From positions 12,508 to 46,293 of IMG/VR virus record IMGVR_UViG_3300030102_004535: a stretch of DNA of 33,786 nucleotides. One strand, written 5' to 3'. The position numbers were made by a program, and so were the translations under genes. Numbering within the stretch: position 1 is the first letter of the stretch; each line of letters begins with the position of its first letter. This DNA is from a virus. Shown here piece after piece: positions 21,002 to 29,582 of the stretch. The notes below the pieces were generated by a model. It saw nothing but the letters and a program-made list of their open reading frames with translations, was not told the DNA's origin and searched no databases.

Positions 21002-23353
21002 CTACCCCTGTAGTTGTGCGCCGCCGAAGAAGCGCGGAGATTCGTCGAAAGAAATGCCCATGAACTCCCAGAATCCTGAGCCGCTAATTCTAAACTTGTA
21101 GGTCTCTGAAGACGGAAGGTAGATTTGCGCTCGGGTCCAATAAGGCCGTCGATCCCGAAACTCTTGATTCGATTCCCCAAGAACCGTTTCGCCCCAGAAG
21201 GCTGTGTCACCAATTGTGGAGTACCGCTTGGACTCAAGTGTTTCTATGACACGCTCTGACCAATCACGCATAACCTCTACTTTAACGGTGTCTTTCTCAC
21301 TCTCCCTGAACCAAAGATAGACGTGATGATTGCTCTTCTTCGCCATAGATTGCGGAGCCTGAAGCCATGAAGTCTCAATGACGGCAGAACGATCATCTAA
21401 AATCGCGGCGAGAGGGGCGTCTGAGCGATTGCCCATGCGATCTAGGACGTACACCCCATTGTGCCCGGAGTCGTTCGCCACAGCGCCCGCTATAAGCATC
21501 TGAGAGCGGTGGTCCTGTGTAACGCAGACATCCCTTGGCAAGACATCGTTACGAGTTCGCCAACCGGACCCGTCATAGACTACACACAGGTTGTTTTCTT
21601 GTGAACCATCAATTGAAACCCAGCAACGATATTCGCCCGTCTCAATGTCCAGCGCCGATACGGCTTGCGACAAGCGAGACTTAGTAAACCGCTTAAAGAG
21701 CCGGTTTAACTCTGAAGACACCTTGGCGACGGATTGGCCGTCGTAAGTAAAGAAGCCCATAGAACTCAACCAAATAACAGAACCGTCCGGAAGCGTCTGA
21801 ATCGAGTTGGGGCCAGAGCATCCAACTTCGTGAGAAACTGGGGAAGGCTGGAAAGACATCCCGTCAGATGATGCTTGGATAAGAAAGGTGCTCAATTCAC
21901 TAAACGCTAACAGTCCGGCCTGACTGCGCCACAAGCCGGTAATCTGTCCCCCGGTCGAATCGGGGCGAATCACCGCGTTGCGCTCAAAAGTTCCCCACTG
22001 GCCCGGACGTGAGTATTGAATTTTACTCTCGTCGTTGACCATGTTGGCAACAAACAGTCGTCCGAAGGCAACCCTGCAAATCCGAAACAGGGGAACAGGT
22101 GCAATCTCAACCGCTTCTACACCGAGGAAAGAGTCGGGGATGTTGTCCGGAAGAACCGTCGTCACATTGTCAGGCAGCGTGCCAAACCCGCTAAAGGTCG
22201 GAGAGGTATCGAGGGGCAAGCTGAAGTATTTAGCCGTACCAGAGTTAATGAGGTCTTTAGTTCGATACATCAACCGCCCGATACAGTGGTCGGGGCCGCG
22301 AGGAATGCCCGCCCAAGCAATCTGAACCCGAAGATGGTCTACATTGACTCCGTGTAGCTCGGTTTGTAGGTCAGATGAACCGTAGACGACAAAAGGAACT
22401 CTGTAATCAAGCCGGGTTTCGGCTCCTTGCCTGTCAATAGTAACGGGATCACTAGGCTCCGAAAGGGCGGACAGGTTTCCAAACTTATCAACAAACTGAA
22501 CGCGGCAGCGCCATTCTCCAGAATCCAGCATACCTGCGGAATACTTTGCGTCCTCCACATCAGTTACATAGGGGTTCGTGGTGCCTATTCTGCACTTCCC
22601 AAAACCGTGCGTCATGCCTGACTCGTTGTCTTCAGGAGCGCCCATGTACAGACCAGAATGGGCGTAATTGGTGTTGTTTACGCCTTTTGTTGCATCCGAA
22701 ACGCGGGTGCCTGAAGTAGCCCCTAGATTCTTTGCTCCTGCATTTGTGCTCCCCGGTCCTCGGCCCATCGGAGTAGTCGGAATCTCGGTAAAGCCAAGAG
22801 GGGCAATCGTGTGGCCGTCATAAAAAAACGACCGCCCTTCTTGAGGCACGATGACGATACCGTTTCCGGTGTTCTCGAACTGCGTAGGAAACCGGGGCGA
22901 TGTGTCGTCGTAGAGCGAATACCGCAGCCCGTGGATTCCTGCCGTGGGAGACAGGATTTTGCGCCAGTTGCGCTTCCAACCTCTGAACTCCCAAAGCTCA
23001 TCTCCGGTGTGGAGAAGGAGGACGCTTCGTTCGGTATTGTGCAGGTGAGCGTGAAAAATGCCGTGCTGCGTTTTGCCGTAAATTGGGTAGTTGTTGTCGA
23101 TGCCTCGACGCGACAAATCGGCGTTGTCTGTCGAAGGAGGCTGGGTTCCCGGCGCAATAGTGCTGGTTTGTAGGTTAAGCTCCGTTTTAAGCGGAACGTA
23201 GGTGGCAGGCCCGATAATAGAGCGCAGCGTCCCTTCTTGTGTGGGACGCATGTTCAAAATCTCTTGGGCAATCTCATTCGATAGAATCAGAGAACCTGCC
23301 TGATGGCGCAGAAAGATTGGACCTTGGCCTTTTTCGTTTTTTAAATTGGCCAT
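21002..23353 (-). CDS. Tail nozzle protein, tail tubular protein B-like, 783 aa
   Basis: The long beta-rich protein has repeated strand-turn blocks such as SVLLLHTGDELWEFRG, GRLFVANMVNDESKIQYS and GGQITGLWRSQAGLLAFS. These are typical of the propeller-like podovirus nozzle proteins (T7 gp12-type). The length is close to that family, which is about 800 aa. It directly follows the adaptor gene and a small gene in the late order, as the tube-adaptor-then-nozzle order predicts. The ribosome site (AGAGCTAG) is weak for this phage. The nozzle seals the tail and connects to fibres. Supported by composition, size and gene order; no single signature motif. Confidence 0.75.
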   Translation of the reverse strand: MANLKNEKGQGPIFLRHQAGSLILSNEIAQEILNMRPTQEGTLRSIIGPATYVPLKTELNLQTSTIAPGTQPPSTDNADLSRRGIDNNYPIYGKTQHGIFHAHLHNTERSVLLLHTGDELWEFRGWKRNWRKILSPTAGIHGLRYSLYDDTSPRFPTQFENTGNGIVIVPQEGRSFFYDGHTIAPLGFTEIPTTPMGRGPGSTNAGAKNLGATSGTRVSDATKGVNNTNYAHSGLYMGAPEDNESGMTHGFGKCRIGTTNPYVTDVEDAKYSAGMLDSGEWRCRVQFVDKFGNLSALSEPSDPVTIDRQGAETRLDYRVPFVVYGSSDLQTELHGVNVDHLRVQIAWAGIPRGPDHCIGRLMYRTKDLINSGTAKYFSLPLDTSPTFSGFGTLPDNVTTVLPDNIPDSFLGVEAVEIAPVPLFRICRVAFGRLFVANMVNDESKIQYSRPGQWGTFERNAVIRPDSTGGQITGLWRSQAGLLAFSELSTFLIQASSDGMSFQPSPVSHEVGCSGPNSIQTLPDGSVIWLSSMGFFTYDGQSVAKVSSELNRLFKRFTKSRLSQAVSALDIETGEYRCWVSIDGSQENNLCVVYDGSGWRTRNDVLPRDVCVTQDHRSQMLIAGAVANDSGHNGVYVLDRMGNRSDAPLAAILDDRSAVIETSWLQAPQSMAKKSNHHVYLWFRESEKDTVKVEVMRDWSERVIETLESKRYSTIGDTAFWGETVLGESNQEFRDRRPYWTRAQIYLPSSETYKFRISGSGFWEFMGISFDESPRFFGGAQLQG

Positions 23354-23356
23354 GAT

Positions 23357-23599
23357 CTAGCTCTTTTTCTTGGGACGCCCCACACTAGGAGAAGCGGGAC
23401 GACCAATCAGCTTTAGCTGTCCCCACCGCTCGGTTCCCGGAGCGACTGTTTCAGGCGCAAATCCAGAGGACATTAGTAGGCCCTCAACTCTTGTGCCATT
23501 GTAAGTTACACCAACAACTACGCCTTGGAATGTCTTCCCGCCGTTGTTAATCCACTCGTAAATTCCACCACAGATAAGTGGCGCTTCTCCCTTAGCCAT
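23357..23599 (-). CDS. Hypothetical small protein, 80 aa
   Basis: The ATG at 23599 overlaps the adaptor gene's end by 8 bp. The sequence is short-strand-rich (GIYEWINNGGKTFQGVVVGVTYNG), suggesting a small SH3-like barrel, and ends in a basic RPASPSVGRPKKKS tail. It sits between the adaptor and the nozzle. The role is unknown; it could be a minor tail protein. The overlap, conserved-style spacing and lack of alternatives support its being real. Confidence 0.7.
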   Translation of the reverse strand: MAKGEAPLICGGIYEWINNGGKTFQGVVVGVTYNGTRVEGLLMSSGFAPETVAPGTERWGQLKLIGRPASPSVGRPKKKS

Positions 23600-25337
23600 C
23601 GACTACTCCTCCCAGATCATCTGTTGTCAGGCGGCGGTTCCACCGCCTATTGCGCCGGACGCCTGTCGCCCGTGTCATTGTTCGTAACACAGGAACAGCG
23701 GGAGGTCGAAGGTCACCGTATCTTTTGGACAAAGTGAGCAGGGATTCCATATACTTCGCGTTGCTTACTTGCGACATAGAAGGGTTGCCCATGTTCTCAT
23801 ACAAGTAGACCATTGCACGCTCGATGAGGACATTGATGGCTTCAGCGTGAATAAGCGGAGTGTCAGTATCGGCGACCAACTCTTGTGGCCTCACAACGGC
23901 CCTAACTTCGACAGGATACCGCTTGTCAGGCTTAGGGTAAAACTGCATTGACTGATAGCCGTGAATATCACGCAACCGGCGGCTGTAGTCTGGGATAATC
24001 TCCCCTCGATCGATCCACAAGCCAGCGTTTGTGCTCTCGGCGCGGGTCTCTGCCAATAGGTAGAAGTCTTCCGCCGCATCAAGTTGAGACTTTTGCAGGC
24101 CGCTTGCCCTGTTGGTCATCTCACCGTATTGAGTCAAGTTAGTAGAGGTTCGCTTGCGGTAAATCCTAATATACAGCCCGCTTTGATTCAAGGACTGACG
24201 GCTGTAACTGGAAGCCCCGATGATTGAGTTGAGGTATCCAAGCGCGTAAGTGATGTTCGGTAGGGAAATCCTGACACCCGGCGTTATGGCTTTGGGCGAT
24301 ACTGATACCGTGACTGAATTTGAGGCGGGCGATGCCGGAGATTCAAATCGAGGCTCTCGGAACCTGTTTGCGGACGCATTGTCCAAGCTAGTTCCTGACG
24401 ACGGGAAGGTCGTGGTGTTTGTAATGGACAGGGGCTGGGCGAATCCATCCCACATGCCGAGGCCGGGAAGCTGATACTCAACGTCGCGTTTGCCCCAAGT
24501 GTAGGTCACCTTGTATTCAAACGTGCCGGGAGGCTCTGGGCCAAGCCATGAGATGTCGTCGCTTTCAAGCTCCCTTTGATCGGGAAGGTCGGCCACGGGC
24601 GCAACGCTTGGGCCTTGAAGATGGAGGTGGTTGCGACGGAAAATAACCCGAGGGATGCCCGAGGTTACTTGGCTAGGGGGCCCGTCGAGTTGGTAGTTTT
24701 CGGCCTCTCGCTGACCAAACACGTCGAGAGGGTAGTTGATGTCCTCATCTCGAAGGCGGGCGGATTTGAGTTCAATCAAATCATCAGGTAGCGGGTAGGC
24801 TTCTGTAAAGATGCGGTACTTAAAATCGCCGTTGCCGTAAGTCCCAATGTCCCACGGCGTAACGAGAGTAAAGTAGTAATAGTTGTCGGAAGCATTCTTC
24901 CAGACAGACCGGATTTGATTCCGGAGTTTTGTGCCATCGGTGGTTGTTATTTCAATCATGCGACCGTCCCAAGAACGATCGTGCTTCCAAGCGTTAAAGC
25001 CAGAAGGGTTTGCTGCCTGCGTCACTGAGGTGTACGTTGTACGCCATGTCCACGGATCGTTGGTAGTAGGGCCTCCCGGAAGCGTATTGGCCCCGGCGAG
25101 CCGGACAGTGTCAGTAAAGGCGTTGCCCGCACCATCTGTACCGCCGCCTAAAGAGGTAACATCCGGCTCTGTAGCCAGATGCACCTTGGACTCAAAGAAG
25201 AGAAACGGAGCTTCCAAGGCCAACTGATTGTAGGCCCTGTTAATGAAGTTGTTGACACGCGATGCCGCTTCAGGGGACTGGGTGGGTGCCCAATCCGCCT
25301 GAGCGAACATCGCCGTCCGAATCTCTTTGAGATTCAT
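23592..25337 (-). CDS. Tail adaptor / tail tubular protein A-like, 581 aa
   Basis: The ATG at 25337 begins MNLKEIRTAMFAQADW. The opening region (NFINRAYNQLALEAPFLFF) is the helical start seen in gp11-type adaptor proteins that line the portal exit, and the C-terminal region (ERAMVYLYENMGNPSMSQVSNAKYMESL) matches the same group. The protein is far longer than T7 gp11 (about 200 aa), so a large beta-rich insertion occupies the middle. It may also do the job of a collar. Position between capsid genes and nozzle supports the call. Confidence 0.68.
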   Translation of the reverse strand: MNLKEIRTAMFAQADWAPTQSPEAASRVNNFINRAYNQLALEAPFLFFESKVHLATEPDVTSLGGGTDGAGNAFTDTVRLAGANTLPGGPTTNDPWTWRTTYTSVTQAANPSGFNAWKHDRSWDGRMIEITTTDGTKLRNQIRSVWKNASDNYYYFTLVTPWDIGTYGNGDFKYRIFTEAYPLPDDLIELKSARLRDEDINYPLDVFGQREAENYQLDGPPSQVTSGIPRVIFRRNHLHLQGPSVAPVADLPDQRELESDDISWLGPEPPGTFEYKVTYTWGKRDVEYQLPGLGMWDGFAQPLSITNTTTFPSSGTSLDNASANRFREPRFESPASPASNSVTVSVSPKAITPGVRISLPNITYALGYLNSIIGASSYSRQSLNQSGLYIRIYRKRTSTNLTQYGEMTNRASGLQKSQLDAAEDFYLLAETRAESTNAGLWIDRGEIIPDYSRRLRDIHGYQSMQFYPKPDKRYPVEVRAVVRPQELVADTDTPLIHAEAINVLIERAMVYLYENMGNPSMSQVSNAKYMESLLTLSKRYGDLRPPAVPVLRTMTRATGVRRNRRWNRRLTTDDLGGVVDG

Positions 25338-25340
25338 CTA

Positions 25341-25853
25341 CTAGCCTCGGCAGTCGATCATTGCTGTACCATAGTTGAACGTACCGACAGTTGTGTCAGC
25401 CGCCCCTACGGTAAGCAGGTGACCCAAGTCGCCCGCAACCTTTGCCTCATTTCCAAGGTCGTTTGCAAGCGCAAAGCCATCTGCACTGCTGACTTGGCCC
25501 GACAAGATTTGGTCACCTGCCGCCGGTACAGACGTGCTAAACGTGGCAATCTTAGGGCAAAATCCTCGTGCAAGGACGAATCCGAATGATCCGCTAGGAA
25601 TGTCTACCTGCGCCACACCGTAAACCTTGTTGGCCTCTAGCGTAGCTGTCGCGAGAGTAGCAGTGTAAGGAACAACGCCCGATTGACCACAGATGTTGCC
25701 AACCTTAATATCTCCCGCCGACTTGATGTAAACATACTCGGCCATACCGTTGTCGCCTTGAGGAACCGTAAGGCGGAACCCAAGGGGTGCTTGAGCACCC
25801 TCTGCGGCAGTAGTAACTGTAGTTGGGCTAATGCCCGCTGCTGTGAAACCCAT
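25341..25853 (-). CDS. Capsid cement/decoration protein, DUF2190-like, 170 aa
   Basis: The start is the ATG at 25853, behind AAGGAGGA with good spacing; the longer frame starting at 25892 would overlap the capsid gene and lacks a site. The sequence is small-residue-rich with RLTVPQGDNGMAEYVYIKS and VDIPSGSFGFVLARGFC, the pattern of head-decoration proteins that bind outside the capsid. It follows the major capsid gene directly, the usual location. A second member lies at 12017-12469. Confident as a capsid accessory protein. Confidence 0.75.
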   Translation of the reverse strand: MGFTAAGISPTTVTTAAEGAQAPLGFRLTVPQGDNGMAEYVYIKSAGDIKVGNICGQSGVVPYTATLATATLEANKVYGVAQVDIPSGSFGFVLARGFCPKIATFSTSVPAAGDQILSGQVSSADGFALANDLGNEAKVAGDLGHLLTVGAADTTVGTFNYGTAMIDCRG

Positions 25854-25863
25854 GAGATCCTCC

Positions 25864-26955
25864 TTATGGGGTGCCTGCGCCGGTGACGACAAAGTTGGAA
25901 CGAAGCTGCGTGGTGTGAATGCCCATCATGAGCACCAACTCGTAGCGGAAGATGTCTTGGTCGGGGATACGGAACGGTCCACGGAGAGCGAAGTCGCCCT
26001 TCGTTTCACGATTCGCATCATGGCCAAGAGTAAACAGGTGCCAAGTCGGAGTCTTGAGACCGTAAATGATGCCGTCCTGTGCAGCAGCGCTGAACAAGTT
26101 GGCTCCGGCTGCGTCCACGGCAGCAGTGTCAATCGCATCATCGAGGTAGAAGTCAGCTTCGAGGAACTTCACGCCCTGACGAACCAGAGGTGGAGCCTTG
26201 TCGCCTTCGACCTTGACCACGCGGACTTGATCGTCCAAGTCGTCGATGTAGTTGAGGTAAGAAGCCTCGTCACCAATCATCAGGTCAACCGGACCCATAG
26301 TCTTGCCTTGTCGCGATGCAGCAAAGTAAGCCTTACGCATTTGGCTACGACCGTTGACAGCGAACGAGCCGATGTCTTCGTACTGGTTGCCCCAGCCGGA
26401 GATGCCGCCCGCAGCGCCTGAGCAAAGAAGCCCGTGAACTGTGTTGGTAGAAGCCGCTGACTGTTGCAGAACTCCATCGCGAGCCGTGCCGTCTGGGTTG
26501 AAGCTAGTGTTGCCGTTCAGCGTGCAGAAGCCGCCGACGCCTTCGCCGTTACCAGTACCAAGCTGCTTCGAGATGCGCTCGTGGAAGTCGGACAGCGCCA
26601 ACTCTGGGTAGTGCTGGAGGATTCGTGCGAGGTCCATCTCGCCGTTGGCCTCAGCCAAGTCCTTGCCGGGAACGTCGAACGCATAGATGAGGCGCGGTGC
26701 AACCACGTTTCCTCGGTGCGCGTTTTGTGTACGACCACCAGCGATGACTTCAGAACCGGTGTTGACTTGCGTCACAGTACCGGGACCGTCAGTCACGACA
26801 GCAAACTCTCGCTTTGGACCCTTGAGGGCATCGCGAGAGAGGTTACCGCCAAGCATCACTTTCTCCATCAGAGGGTGAAACTTGACGAACAATTCACTAT
26901 AGGACGGCATCAACTCATTGAGCGCCGTCGCTAGAACGTCAGGTGAAATAGCCAT
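25864..26955 (-). CDS. Major capsid protein
   Basis: 363 aa; the ATG at 26955 overlaps the scaffold stop as TAATG with GGAGAG upstream. It is preceded by a scaffold-type gene and followed by a cement-type gene, the standard head-gene order. The sequence shows the alternating helix and strand pattern of HK97-fold coats: an N-terminal helical arm, LIYAFDVPGKDLAEANG and GDEASYLNYIDDLDDQVR in the middle, and TKGDFALRGPFRIPDQDIF near the end. I see no chaperone or protease domain. It forms the icosahedral shell. The exact coat subfamily is not identified. Confidence 0.85.
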   Translation of the reverse strand: MAISPDVLATALNELMPSYSELFVKFHPLMEKVMLGGNLSRDALKGPKREFAVVTDGPGTVTQVNTGSEVIAGGRTQNAHRGNVVAPRLIYAFDVPGKDLAEANGEMDLARILQHYPELALSDFHERISKQLGTGNGEGVGGFCTLNGNTSFNPDGTARDGVLQQSAASTNTVHGLLCSGAAGGISGWGNQYEDIGSFAVNGRSQMRKAYFAASRQGKTMGPVDLMIGDEASYLNYIDDLDDQVRVVKVEGDKAPPLVRQGVKFLEADFYLDDAIDTAAVDAAGANLFSAAAQDGIIYGLKTPTWHLFTLGHDANRETKGDFALRGPFRIPDQDIFRYELVLMMGIHTTQLRSNFVVTGAGTP

Positions 26956-27839
26956 TAGGCTCTCCTTTTAGTTTTGTTCAGGGCATTACGCGCAACTTGT
27001 GATCTCCAGTCCGACAAGGACATTGCACCAGTTTCCGGCATGGAACTTTGCTCCGGTGGACGAGTTGGGGTCGTCGCACCTGCCGTAATCTCAGCGCCCG
27101 GTCGAGGCTCCGGCGTCTTCATCCTAGTTTCACGGGCAAACCGCAAAGCGTAGGAATCTGGAACACCGTCTTTTTTAGCCTCTTTTGCAACAGAGAGAAC
27201 TGACGTTGGAAGGCGCGAGGCTTCCGCTGCTGTCTCTATGTCCCAGCCCTCTTCGAGCAGGTCCGCAAAGGTTTCTTTAAGACTTTCGTCGTTAAAAATG
27301 TCCGCGTGCTTCTCCCTGAATTGCTCCGCGTAAGTCTGCGCTTCTTGTTGAACCATCTTGTTGATGTTGTCCAAAACGGTTCGATATTCGTTTGTCACCG
27401 CCTCATGTTGAGCGTTTAGTTCGGTATACTTCCCTTCCCACTCTTGGGAAGCGGTACGAAACTCCGCAACGCGGGGGTCTTCCTGCCCCGAGGTGATGGC
27501 CTCGTAGAGGCTTTTTGTGTATTGGTTGCTCTGCTCGATCTTAGCGGCGCGTTCATCCGCAAGACGAGTGTAGTGAGTCTTAAAGCCGTCCGCCCAACCA
27601 TGTACAGGCTCAGGAAGCGCATCATTTGTGCCGTCCCAATCATCCCACTTAAACTCATCCACAGAAGGAAAAGAGACGGGGGCCTCGTCAGCCGGTTCCG
27701 TGTCGGCGGAGAGGGAGGGCTCCGGAGCGGCAGGAGCCTCATCGGAAACGGTATCAGCCGGAGCCGCTTCTACAGGGGTTTCGACTGCCTCGGATACAGG
27801 GGCTTCAGCCCCCGCCTCAAGACTTTCTTCTTCACTCAT
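26955..27839 (-). CDS. Capsid scaffolding protein
   Basis: 294 aa; the ATG at 27839 follows GGGAGGGAGAG. The first 60 residues are very acidic and Ala/Pro/Glu-rich (MSEEESLEAGAEAPVSEAVE). A charged helical/coiled-coil middle follows (NQYTKSLYEAITSGQ, WEGKYTELNAQHEAV), and the end is basic (RNALNKTKRRA). An acidic start, helical rod and basic coat-binding end are the classic scaffold design. The gene is directly upstream of the major capsid gene. Scaffolds leave the procapsid during maturation; no fused protease is seen, so removal is presumably without self-cleavage. Confidence 0.82.
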   Translation of the reverse strand: MSEEESLEAGAEAPVSEAVETPVEAAPADTVSDEAPAAPEPSLSADTEPADEAPVSFPSVDEFKWDDWDGTNDALPEPVHGWADGFKTHYTRLADERAAKIEQSNQYTKSLYEAITSGQEDPRVAEFRTASQEWEGKYTELNAQHEAVTNEYRTVLDNINKMVQQEAQTYAEQFREKHADIFNDESLKETFADLLEEGWDIETAAEASRLPTSVLSVAKEAKKDGVPDSYALRFARETRMKTPEPRPGAEITAGATTPTRPPEQSSMPETGAMSLSDWRSQVARNALNKTKRRA

Positions 27840-28149
27840 CTCTCCCTCCCTTGTCTTTCGGCATCATTTTGTTCGCCACCAAAACAGTCATTCGACGCAT
27901 CTTGGAATGCGGATGTTCGTTTTTGTGGGGTGCGCCCATGCCGGGGGGCAAAATGTCAGAAAGGGCAGACATCAAGTCATCCTCTTCCTCATCCTCTGGT
28001 CCCATGTCTTCTTCATACTCGACATCGCCGTCAGAGGGCTGCTTCATAACCAAATCATACCCGCACTCATCCAGCAGTTCTTTAAGCTCGCCCGGTTCTT
28101 GCGGGGGGCTTTCATTTAGCTTCTCAATGAGTTTTTGCATTGCGGGCAT
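27832..28149 (-). CDS. Small acidic protein upstream of scaffold, 105 aa
   Basis: The ATG at 28149 follows GAGGTACAC. The protein has an acidic centre (YEEDMGPEDEEEDDLMSALSD) and a basic Met-rich tail ending KDKGGRDE. The end overlaps the scaffold start by 8 bp. The acidic/basic design resembles small scaffold-associated or internal head proteins, but no family is recognised. It is one of four very short genes between the portal and scaffold. Confidence 0.65.
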   Translation of the reverse strand: MPAMQKLIEKLNESPPQEPGELKELLDECGYDLVMKQPSDGDVEYEEDMGPEDEEEDDLMSALSDILPPGMGAPHKNEHPHSKMRRMTVLVANKMMPKDKGGRDE

Positions 28150-28167
28150 GTGTACCTCGTAAAGTCT

Positions 28168-28584
28168 TTAGTGAACAAAAATTTTCTTGTCAACTAAACC
28201 GGCCTTTTTAGCCTTTTCTTTTCGCCGCTCACGACGTTTATGTTCTAGGCTATTGTAACCAGATTGCTTTGCTTTAGCTTCTGCCTTAGCGTAAGCCTTG
28301 TCGCGGTGGTCCCGCCATGCGTTAGAATCCGATGAAACAATGGCGCAATCAGGGTTGTCACGTTGATACTGCCGCCACTCTGAACCGGATTCAAAACTTC
28401 GACCCACCTGTCCCACAACCAAGGGCTTAGAGGGCATGGGTCCGACTAAAGCTACTTCTGTGATGACCGTAGACATCAAAGCCCCGCACTCAGGACAAGT
28501 CGTTTTACCATGCTCTGCAAGTGGAACGTAGATGTCGGGAAAGTAGCCGCAGCCATCAGGACATTTAAAATCGTACATAGGCAT
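28168..28584 (-). CDS. FmdB-type zinc-ribbon protein, 138 aa
   Basis: The ATG at 28584 overlaps the upstream stop (TAATG). MPMYDFKCPDGCG, with Cys8/Cys12 and TTCPECG with Cys30/Cys33, gives the zinc-ribbon signature of the FmdB group. Residues beyond about 100 are very basic (HKRRERRKEKAKKAG) and could bind nucleic acid. Such proteins recur near portal and capsid genes of aquatic phages, possibly as regulators or DNA-packaging helpers, but the role is not established. Ribbon call strong, function unknown. Confidence 0.75.
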   Translation of the reverse strand: MPMYDFKCPDGCGYFPDIYVPLAEHGKTTCPECGALMSTVITEVALVGPMPSKPLVVGQVGRSFESGSEWRQYQRDNPDCAIVSSDSNAWRDHRDKAYAKAEAKAKQSGYNSLEHKRRERRKEKAKKAGLVDKKIFVH

Positions 28585-28727
28585 TAGTAGCCCTTCTTTT
28601 TGTAGCCGCCTTTCGGTCCCACTTTGCCCTTCTTCTTCATGTTATTGGCCGCAGCGTAAGCCTGCTTTGACCCCATGCCCTCTTTGATGAGCTTTTTAGT
28701 CTTTGCCCTCACAGCATCTTTGAACAT
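28584..28727 (-). CDS. Very small basic protein, 47 aa
   Basis: Too short for usual cut-offs. The ATG at 28727 directly follows the TAA of the preceding gene (28728-28730), and the TAA at 28584-28586 overlaps the next ATG. The product is strongly basic (starts MFKDAVRAKTKKLIKEG, ends GPKGGYKKKGY), with an amphipathic start and a Lys/Gly tail. Its tight fit between two genes in the same strand and overlap pattern argues that it is real. Perhaps a nucleic-acid-binding or internal head peptide. Confidence 0.65.
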   Translation of the reverse strand: MFKDAVRAKTKKLIKEGMGSKQAYAAANNMKKKGKVGPKGGYKKKGY

Positions 28728-28931
28728 TTAGTCCCCCACTTCTTCTTGTGTCATCTCATGAGCTTCGTCGAAGGACATGCCGTTCATCATAAGCTCACGC
28801 ATTCTCTTAATGTGCTCGGGCGAATGGTGCTCTGCGTGCTCGTCCAGCATCTTTTCCTGCTTTTCAGTGAGGCCGTTTTTACCGCCCGACATGGTTTTAC
28901 GGGCGACCTCTTTTGTGTCAGGCATCTGCAT
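28728..28931 (-). CDS. Small charged protein with PDTK motif, 67 aa
   Basis: The start is the ATG at 28931, eight bases after AAGGA; the alternative at 28925 is too far and the frame's opening at 28991 has no site. It begins MQMPDTKEVARKTMSGG, like MAVGLPDTKQVAKSVMDKITGG at the start of the protein encoded at 29022-29573, so the two share an N-terminal module. The rest is a His/Glu-rich helix (LDEHAEHHSPEHIKRM) and an acidic end. It follows the portal region and may be a head-interior or scaffold-like helper. Function unknown. Confidence 0.65.
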   Translation of the reverse strand: MQMPDTKEVARKTMSGGKNGLTEKQEKMLDEHAEHHSPEHIKRMRELMMNGMSFDEAHEMTQEEVGD

Positions 28932-29022
28932 TTTTCTTGTCCTTCTTTTTTCGAACCAAAGGCGCGACAATGCGGAGAATAGACCCCACAATGTCGAGAA
29001 CTTTCTTGACCGGAAACTTCAC
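28918..29022 (-). CDS. Putative 34-aa basic hydrophobic peptide (GTG start)
   Basis: A GTG at 29022 overlaps the preceding TAG (TAGTG), and the frame ends in TGA at 28918-28920, overlapping the next gene by 14 bp. The product reads KFPVKKVLDIVGSILRIVAPLV followed by a Lys/Asp-rich tail, an amphipathic or membrane-active helix. The overlap style matches this phage, but there is no clear ribosome site except through coupling to the previous gene, and it is very short. Similar short amphipathic helices occur at 9628-9804. Confidence 0.4.
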   Translation of the reverse strand: MKFPVKKVLDIVGSILRIVAPLVRKKKDKKNADA

Positions 29023-29573
29023 TAGCGACCGCCGCGTGTTGTTGTTCCACGCGGGGCGGCAGAAGCCTCGCCTCCTGAAGCCGGACGTTGCGCGGGGGTT
29101 CTGGGGGCTGGCTTGCCTCTAGCGGCTCGGGGAGATGCGGCTTCTTCAGCAGACCGCCCGCTTCGGCTGGCGGCTCCTCGCGGTGCGGTTTTAGGTGTGT
29201 CTGACCTAGTGCGGGCGCCTTTGGGGTGTCCTTCTGGGTAGACAATTCTGCCGCGTACTACTCGAATGACGGGGGTGACCTTCTGGGCTGGGATTTCCTG
29301 ATCGCTTGCTGACTGCCCAATATTACGAGCCGCCGCAATCGCCGCATCGCGGTCTACGCCTAGCTCTTCCATTCGGGCTAGGATCTGTTGCGCCCTAACG
29401 CTTTGCTCATCCCCAAGACGAAGTTCAGCGGCAAGAGCCCGGAGGTCACTCGTTACGTCAACGCCCTCTTCTTCTTCTGAAGTTGATTTTTCGTCGGCGG
29501 CGGCGTATCCTCCGGTAATCTTGTCCATAACGCTTTTTGCGACTTGCTTAGTATCGGGAAGACCAACGGCCAT
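29022..29573 (-). CDS. Hypothetical protein with Arg/Ala/Pro-rich tail, 183 aa
   Basis: The ATG at 29573 follows TAGGAGT and is ten bases after the portal stop. The N-terminus shares the PDTKxVAKxxM motif with the product of 28728-28931. An acidic stretch (DEKSTSEEEEGVDV) and a helical DLRALAAELRLGDEQSV segment follow. From about 115 on it is low complexity: Arg, Ala, Pro, Ser and Thr, ending TTTRGGR. Such tails may bind DNA or packaging components. I recognise no domain; the position behind the portal suggests a head-internal or packaging role. Confidence 0.6.
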   Translation of the reverse strand: MAVGLPDTKQVAKSVMDKITGGYAAADEKSTSEEEEGVDVTSDLRALAAELRLGDEQSVRAQQILARMEELGVDRDAAIAAARNIGQSASDQEIPAQKVTPVIRVVRGRIVYPEGHPKGARTRSDTPKTAPRGAASRSGRSAEEAASPRAARGKPAPRTPAQRPASGGEASAAPRGTTTRGGR

Positions 29574-29582
29574 TTGTAACTC

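Noticed and set aside
25854-25892. Longer start for the cement-like protein at 25892
   Set aside because: Lies inside the capsid gene end and the AAGGAGGA site serves the ATG at 25853.
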